Positions 60,586 to 64,000 of a stretch of 64,000 bases of DNA are shown here, piece after piece; within the stretch, counting starts at the first letter, position 1, and every line of letters starts with the position of its first letter. Made by a program: the position numbers and the translations under genes. This DNA comes from Streptomyces tuirus (GTDB taxonomy: Bacteria > Actinomycetota > Actinomycetes > Streptomycetales > Streptomycetaceae), in contig NZ_AP023439.1 of assembly GCF_014701095.1 (NCBI RefSeq), forward strand, positions 2,716,001-2,780,000, in the 5' to 3' direction. The notes under the pieces are model-generated. The model was not told the DNA's origin. It did no database searches and saw only the letters and a program-made list of their open reading frames with translations.

Positions 60586-60786
60586 AGCCCGCCTCTCGAC
60601 AAAAGCCCTCTGGCCGACAGCCCGAAGCCTGACGCCTGACGCCTGAAGCCCAGTTCGCGATCACGAGGTTCGATCCGGGGACTCCGGGGCGTGAGCCGGC
60701 CGAGGAGGTCGGGGACAGCGCCACGGCTTGATCGTCTCGATGGGGCGGAATTGGCGGGTTCCACTCGTTCGACCTACCGTGCTACA

Positions 60787-60802
60787 ACTGGTCTACACCA
60801 CT
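60787..60802. promoter_or_regulatory. DasR-type operator (nagE side)
   Basis: ACTGGTCTACACCACT matches the dre consensus at 15 of 16 positions and lies 107 bases before the nagE ATG. DasR represses the GlcNAc PTS and is released by GlcN-6-P. Confidence 0.9.
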
Positions 60803-60908
60803 CACTGGTGGAGGTCGCGCGGTGACGTCCGCGTTCCCCTTTCTTTGAGACGCCGCCGTCCCCCGCTGCATTCTCCCTGGGCGGCGCCGTGCCCCCTGGA
60901 GGAAGCTC

Positions 60909-62171
<1,263 letters not shown>

Positions 62172-62180
62172 GCCCACGCC

Positions 62181-62228
62181 ACGCGCGAAGGCCCCGGAAC
62201 CCGCTCGGGTTCCGGGGCCTTCGCGCGT
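62181..62228. terminator. Very strong terminator of nagE
   Basis: A perfect 22-bp stem with loop GCTC, centred on CCCCGGAACCC/GGGTTCCGGGG, lies 9 bases past the stop and 8 bases before the convergent MBL gene. Confidence 0.92.
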
Positions 62229-62235
62229 GCGGGCG

Positions 62236-62988
62236 CTAGATCTCGTACGTCTGCCGGGGCGCGGCGAGGTCCACGGGACCGTCGTACACCTCGCGGGCGT
62301 CGGCGACGTTGACCTGGGGGTCCGTCCATGGCGGGACGTGGGTGAGCACCAGGCGGCGGGCACCGGCCCGGGCCGCCGTCTGACCCGCCTCGCGGCCGTT
62401 GAGGTGCAGGTCGGGGATGTTCTCCTTGCCGTGCGTGAACGCGGCCTCGCACAGGAACAGGTCGGCGTCCCGGGCGAGTTCGTCCAGCGCGGGGCTCACT
62501 CCGGTGTCGCCGGAGTACGTCAGGACCCTGCCGCCGTGCTCGATGCGGATGCCGTAGGCCTCCACGGGGTGGGCCACGAGCTCGGTGTGGACCGTGAACG
62601 GGCCGATCTCGAACGTGGACGGCTTGACCGTGTGGAAGTCGAAGACCTCGCTCATGGACGAGGCGGAGGGGGTGTGCGCGTAGGCGGTGGTCAGCCGGTG
62701 TTCCGTGCCTTCGGGGCCGAAGACGGGGAGGGGATCGCAGCGGCCGCCGTCGTGGCGGTAGTAGCGCGCGACGAAGTACGCGCACATGTCGATGCAGTGG
62801 TCGGCGTGCAGATGACTGAGGAAGATCGCGTCGAGGTCGTAGAGACCGCAGTGGCGCTGCAACTCGCCCAGGGCACCGTTGCCCATGTCGAGAAGCAGCC
62901 GGAAGCCGTCGGCCTCTACGAGGTAGCTCGAGCAGGCCGATTCCGCGGAGGGGAACGACCCCGAGCAGCCGACGACGGTGAGCTTCAT
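62236..62988 (-). CDS. MBL-fold metal hydrolase (RNase Z / phosphodiesterase-like)
   Basis: The 250-aa cytoplasmic enzyme has FLSHLHADHCID (HxHxDH zinc motif), HTELVAHPVEAYG, VLTYSGDTGVS and a final LVLTHVPPW. It belongs to the beta-lactamase-fold group near RNase Z, probably a phosphodiesterase. The start MKLTVVGCSGSF has GGAGGT at 9 bases. It is convergent with nagE. From memory it usually sits next to rph, rdgB and murI in actinobacteria. Substrate not certain. Confidence 0.9.
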   Translation of the reverse strand: MKLTVVGCSGSFPSAESACSSYLVEADGFRLLLDMGNGALGELQRHCGLYDLDAIFLSHLHADHCIDMCAYFVARYYRHDGGRCDPLPVFGPEGTEHRLTTAYAHTPSASSMSEVFDFHTVKPSTFEIGPFTVHTELVAHPVEAYGIRIEHGGRVLTYSGDTGVSPALDELARDADLFLCEAAFTHGKENIPDLHLNGREAGQTAARAGARRLVLTHVPPWTDPQVNVADAREVYDGPVDLAAPRQTYEI

Positions 62989-63200
62989 GAAGCAGAAACC
63001 TCCGCTGGCGGGAATGTCTGAGAGGGGCGTCGGGGGTCGTGCGGTCCGTCGAGCGTAAGGCGCAAAACCTCCGGTAGCTCCTCCGCCAAGGCCTGTTGTG
63101 GGCGAACTCACCTGTGGTGTCACCGGTTCGGCTGGCAGCGCCGGGGGGTGATCCTCGCGAGGGGGGCGCGTGGCGGGGACAGCGCCGGTAACGTCTCAGT

Positions 63201-63650
63201 ATGGACACGTCCTGGTGGCTGGCGCTCGCCGCGGTGGTGCTGCTCGCGCTCATCGCCACGCTCGTCGACGGCTGGGGCCGGGGGCGCCGGCCGTCGGCCC
63301 GGCGGGTCCGGACCGCGGCACCGGCCGCGACGCCGGAGAGCCGGCCGCAGCCGGCGGAGATCTGGTGGGCGGACGTGCCCTACGAGGACGAGGCCCGTAC
63401 GAAGGACCGGCCCTGTCTGGTGCTGGCGGTGCGCGGCGAGCGGGCGACGGTCGCGAAGATCACCACCCGGTTCCGCGACGAGCGGTCCGGGGTGATCCCC
63501 CTGCCCCCTGGCTCGGTCGGTGACGCCCAGAACCGCGCGAGTTTCCTGGAGACGGACGAGCTGCGCGAGGTCCCGGTGTGGGGCTTCCGGCGGCGGGTGG
63601 GCATAGTGGATCCGGCACTGTGGAACCAGGTGCGCTATCTGGCGGGCTGA
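63201..63650 (+). CDS. Membrane-anchored PemK/MazF-family protein
   Basis: The 149-aa protein starts with a membrane helix (WWLALAAVVLLALIATLV, residues 5-22), then a basic Pro/Ala-rich linker. A PemK-like beta domain begins with EIWWADVPYEDEARTKDRPCLVLAV and has RFRDERSGVIPLP and a VGIVDPALWNQVRYL end. Soluble MazF/PemK toxins cut mRNA. An anchored form with no antitoxin gene next to it is odd and may not be toxic. No RBS; TAACGT ends 6 bases before the ATG, pointing to a leaderless mRNA. Confidence 0.85.
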   Translation: MDTSWWLALAAVVLLALIATLVDGWGRGRRPSARRVRTAAPAATPESRPQPAEIWWADVPYEDEARTKDRPCLVLAVRGERATVAKITTRFRDERSGVIPLPPGSVGDAQNRASFLETDELREVPVWGFRRRVGIVDPALWNQVRYLAG

Positions 63651-63667
63651 ACGGGCGCCGGGGGCCG

Positions 63668-63893
63668 GGGGCTTCCCGGCAAGCCGAACCCGCGCGCTCC
63701 TAGGGCAGGAGCGGTCCCGGTGGCGGAACCGACGCAAGAGGCCAGAGCCCGTCGGCGAGCTGAGGGCGCGCGAAGAACCGGGGGCTTCCCGGCGAGCCGA
63801 ACCCGGACCGCTCCTAGGGCAGGAGCGGTCCCGGTGGCGGAACCGACGCAACAGGCCAGAGCCCGTCGGCGAGCTGAGGGTGCGCGGAGAAGC
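63668..63893. repeat. 113-bp direct tandem repeat
   Basis: Two copies with exact period 113 (for example GCTTCCCGGC at 63671 and 63784) differ at only a few positions. Each contains a small hairpin GCTCCTAGGGCAGGAGC followed by GGTCCCGGTGGCGGAACCGACGC. Confidence 0.88.
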
Positions 63894-63959
63894 GGAACTC
63901 GCCCCGGCGGCGGCCGGGTACGCGGCGAGGGCCGGAGTCGTGGCTCCGGCCCTCGGTAG
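63720..63959 (+). CDS. Possible small Arg-rich protein with internal duplication
   Basis: A GTG with AGGAG at 8 bases opens a 79-aa frame. It holds two copies of AEPTQxARARRRAEGARR from the 113-bp repeat and an Arg/Gly tail. There is no recognisable domain, and Arg-rich frames are common by chance in such DNA, so coding is doubtful. Confidence 0.3.
   Translation: MAEPTQEARARRRAEGARRTGGFPASRTRTAPRAGAVPVAEPTQQARARRRAEGARRSGTRPGGGRVRGEGRSRGSGPR
63927..63954. terminator. Inverted repeat, probable terminator
   Basis: GAGGGCCGGAG and CTCCGGCCCTC form a perfect 11-bp stem with a 6-base loop near the window end. It may serve a gene arriving from the right on the minus strand. Confidence 0.65.
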
Positions 63960-64000
63960 GTCGTCGTGTCGGTCGGTGTCCCGCGTCGGCTACGCCCAGA

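Larger units (their letters stand above)
60453..60908. other. Divergent nagF-nagE control region
   Basis: This 456-bp region has two DasR-type operators, one on each side, and no gene. S. coelicolor, from memory, has an additional EIIC gene (nagE1) here; none is present in this window. A short GCCTGACGCCTGA repeat occurs around 60628. Confidence 0.6.

Noticed and set aside
63000..63200. Antitoxin gene upstream of the PemK-like gene
   Set aside because: No frame with start and RBS fits between the MBL gene and 63201.

Overview
The window looks like a piece of the core chromosome of a Streptomyces. It is very GC-rich, with strong third-position GC bias and frequent GTG/TTG starts. It carries the Streptomyces pair cslA-glxA, DasR-type operators, an XRE/DUF397/ATPase regulatory triad and many Tat or lipoprotein exports. 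From memory, the gene order runs parallel to S. coelicolor from about SCO2828 (ehu-type transporter) through SCO2836-2837 (cslA-glxA) to SCO2905-2907 (nag PTS). No database was searched.

Region 1 (1-8.6 kb) is a catabolic cluster: two maleate-isomerase/arylmalonate-decarboxylase-like enzymes, a D-2-hydroxyacid dehydrogenase, an amidase, a DUF3830 protein, a four-gene Ehu-type ABC importer and an IclR regulator. Its substrate is unknown. Region 2 (8.6-19.2 kb) concerns the cell surface and polysaccharides: two identical tRNA-Lys genes, a chitin-active LPMO behind a DasR-like site, an SPFH protein, a peptidoglycan-binding endopeptidase-like protein, a FadR-type regulator, the glycan synthase CslA, the copper radical oxidase GlxA and a GH6 glucanase lipoprotein. 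Region 3 (19.5-27.3 kb) has a class F sortase paired with an exported Pro/Ala-rich protein, a HAD phosphatase, a LAATG-ended surface protein, three tandem-repeat arrays, and a ROK repressor with a clear operator divergent from a Gfo/Idh oxidoreductase. Region 4 (27.3-34.4 kb) is housekeeping and secretion: Ser/Thr kinase, FAH-family enzyme, YidC homologue, GH30 galactanase-like enzyme and a SEC-C protein.

Region 5 (34.7-41.2 kb) is an accessory island of visibly different composition. It holds a PLD-nuclease/SF2-helicase/DUF3427 protein, the ATPase/XRE/DUF397 triad and an IS5-type element whose right end forms the 3' end of the neighbouring gene. Region 6 (41.1-55 kb) has small stress genes (VOC, DUF2267, Hsp20), an odd tRNA-like gene, an MFS transporter, DUF445, an SGNH esterase, DUF1707, a three-gene ABC-2 exporter and a bifunctional penicillin-binding protein. 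Region 7 (54.8-64 kb) has a guanidine-III-type riboswitch in front of a Gdx exporter, GroES-like, DUF3618, Bcp, a repeat-HNH nuclease beside tRNA-Leu(TAG), RdgB, RNase PH, an N-acetylglucosamine PTS under two DasR-type operators, an MBL hydrolase and a membrane-anchored PemK/MazF protein.

The strongest candidates for little-described biology are the four-repeat HNH nuclease, the PLD-helicase island, the amidase/DUF3830/Ehu pathway and the odd tRNA. DasR-type operators at both ends of the window link the chitin LPMO to GlcNAc uptake.
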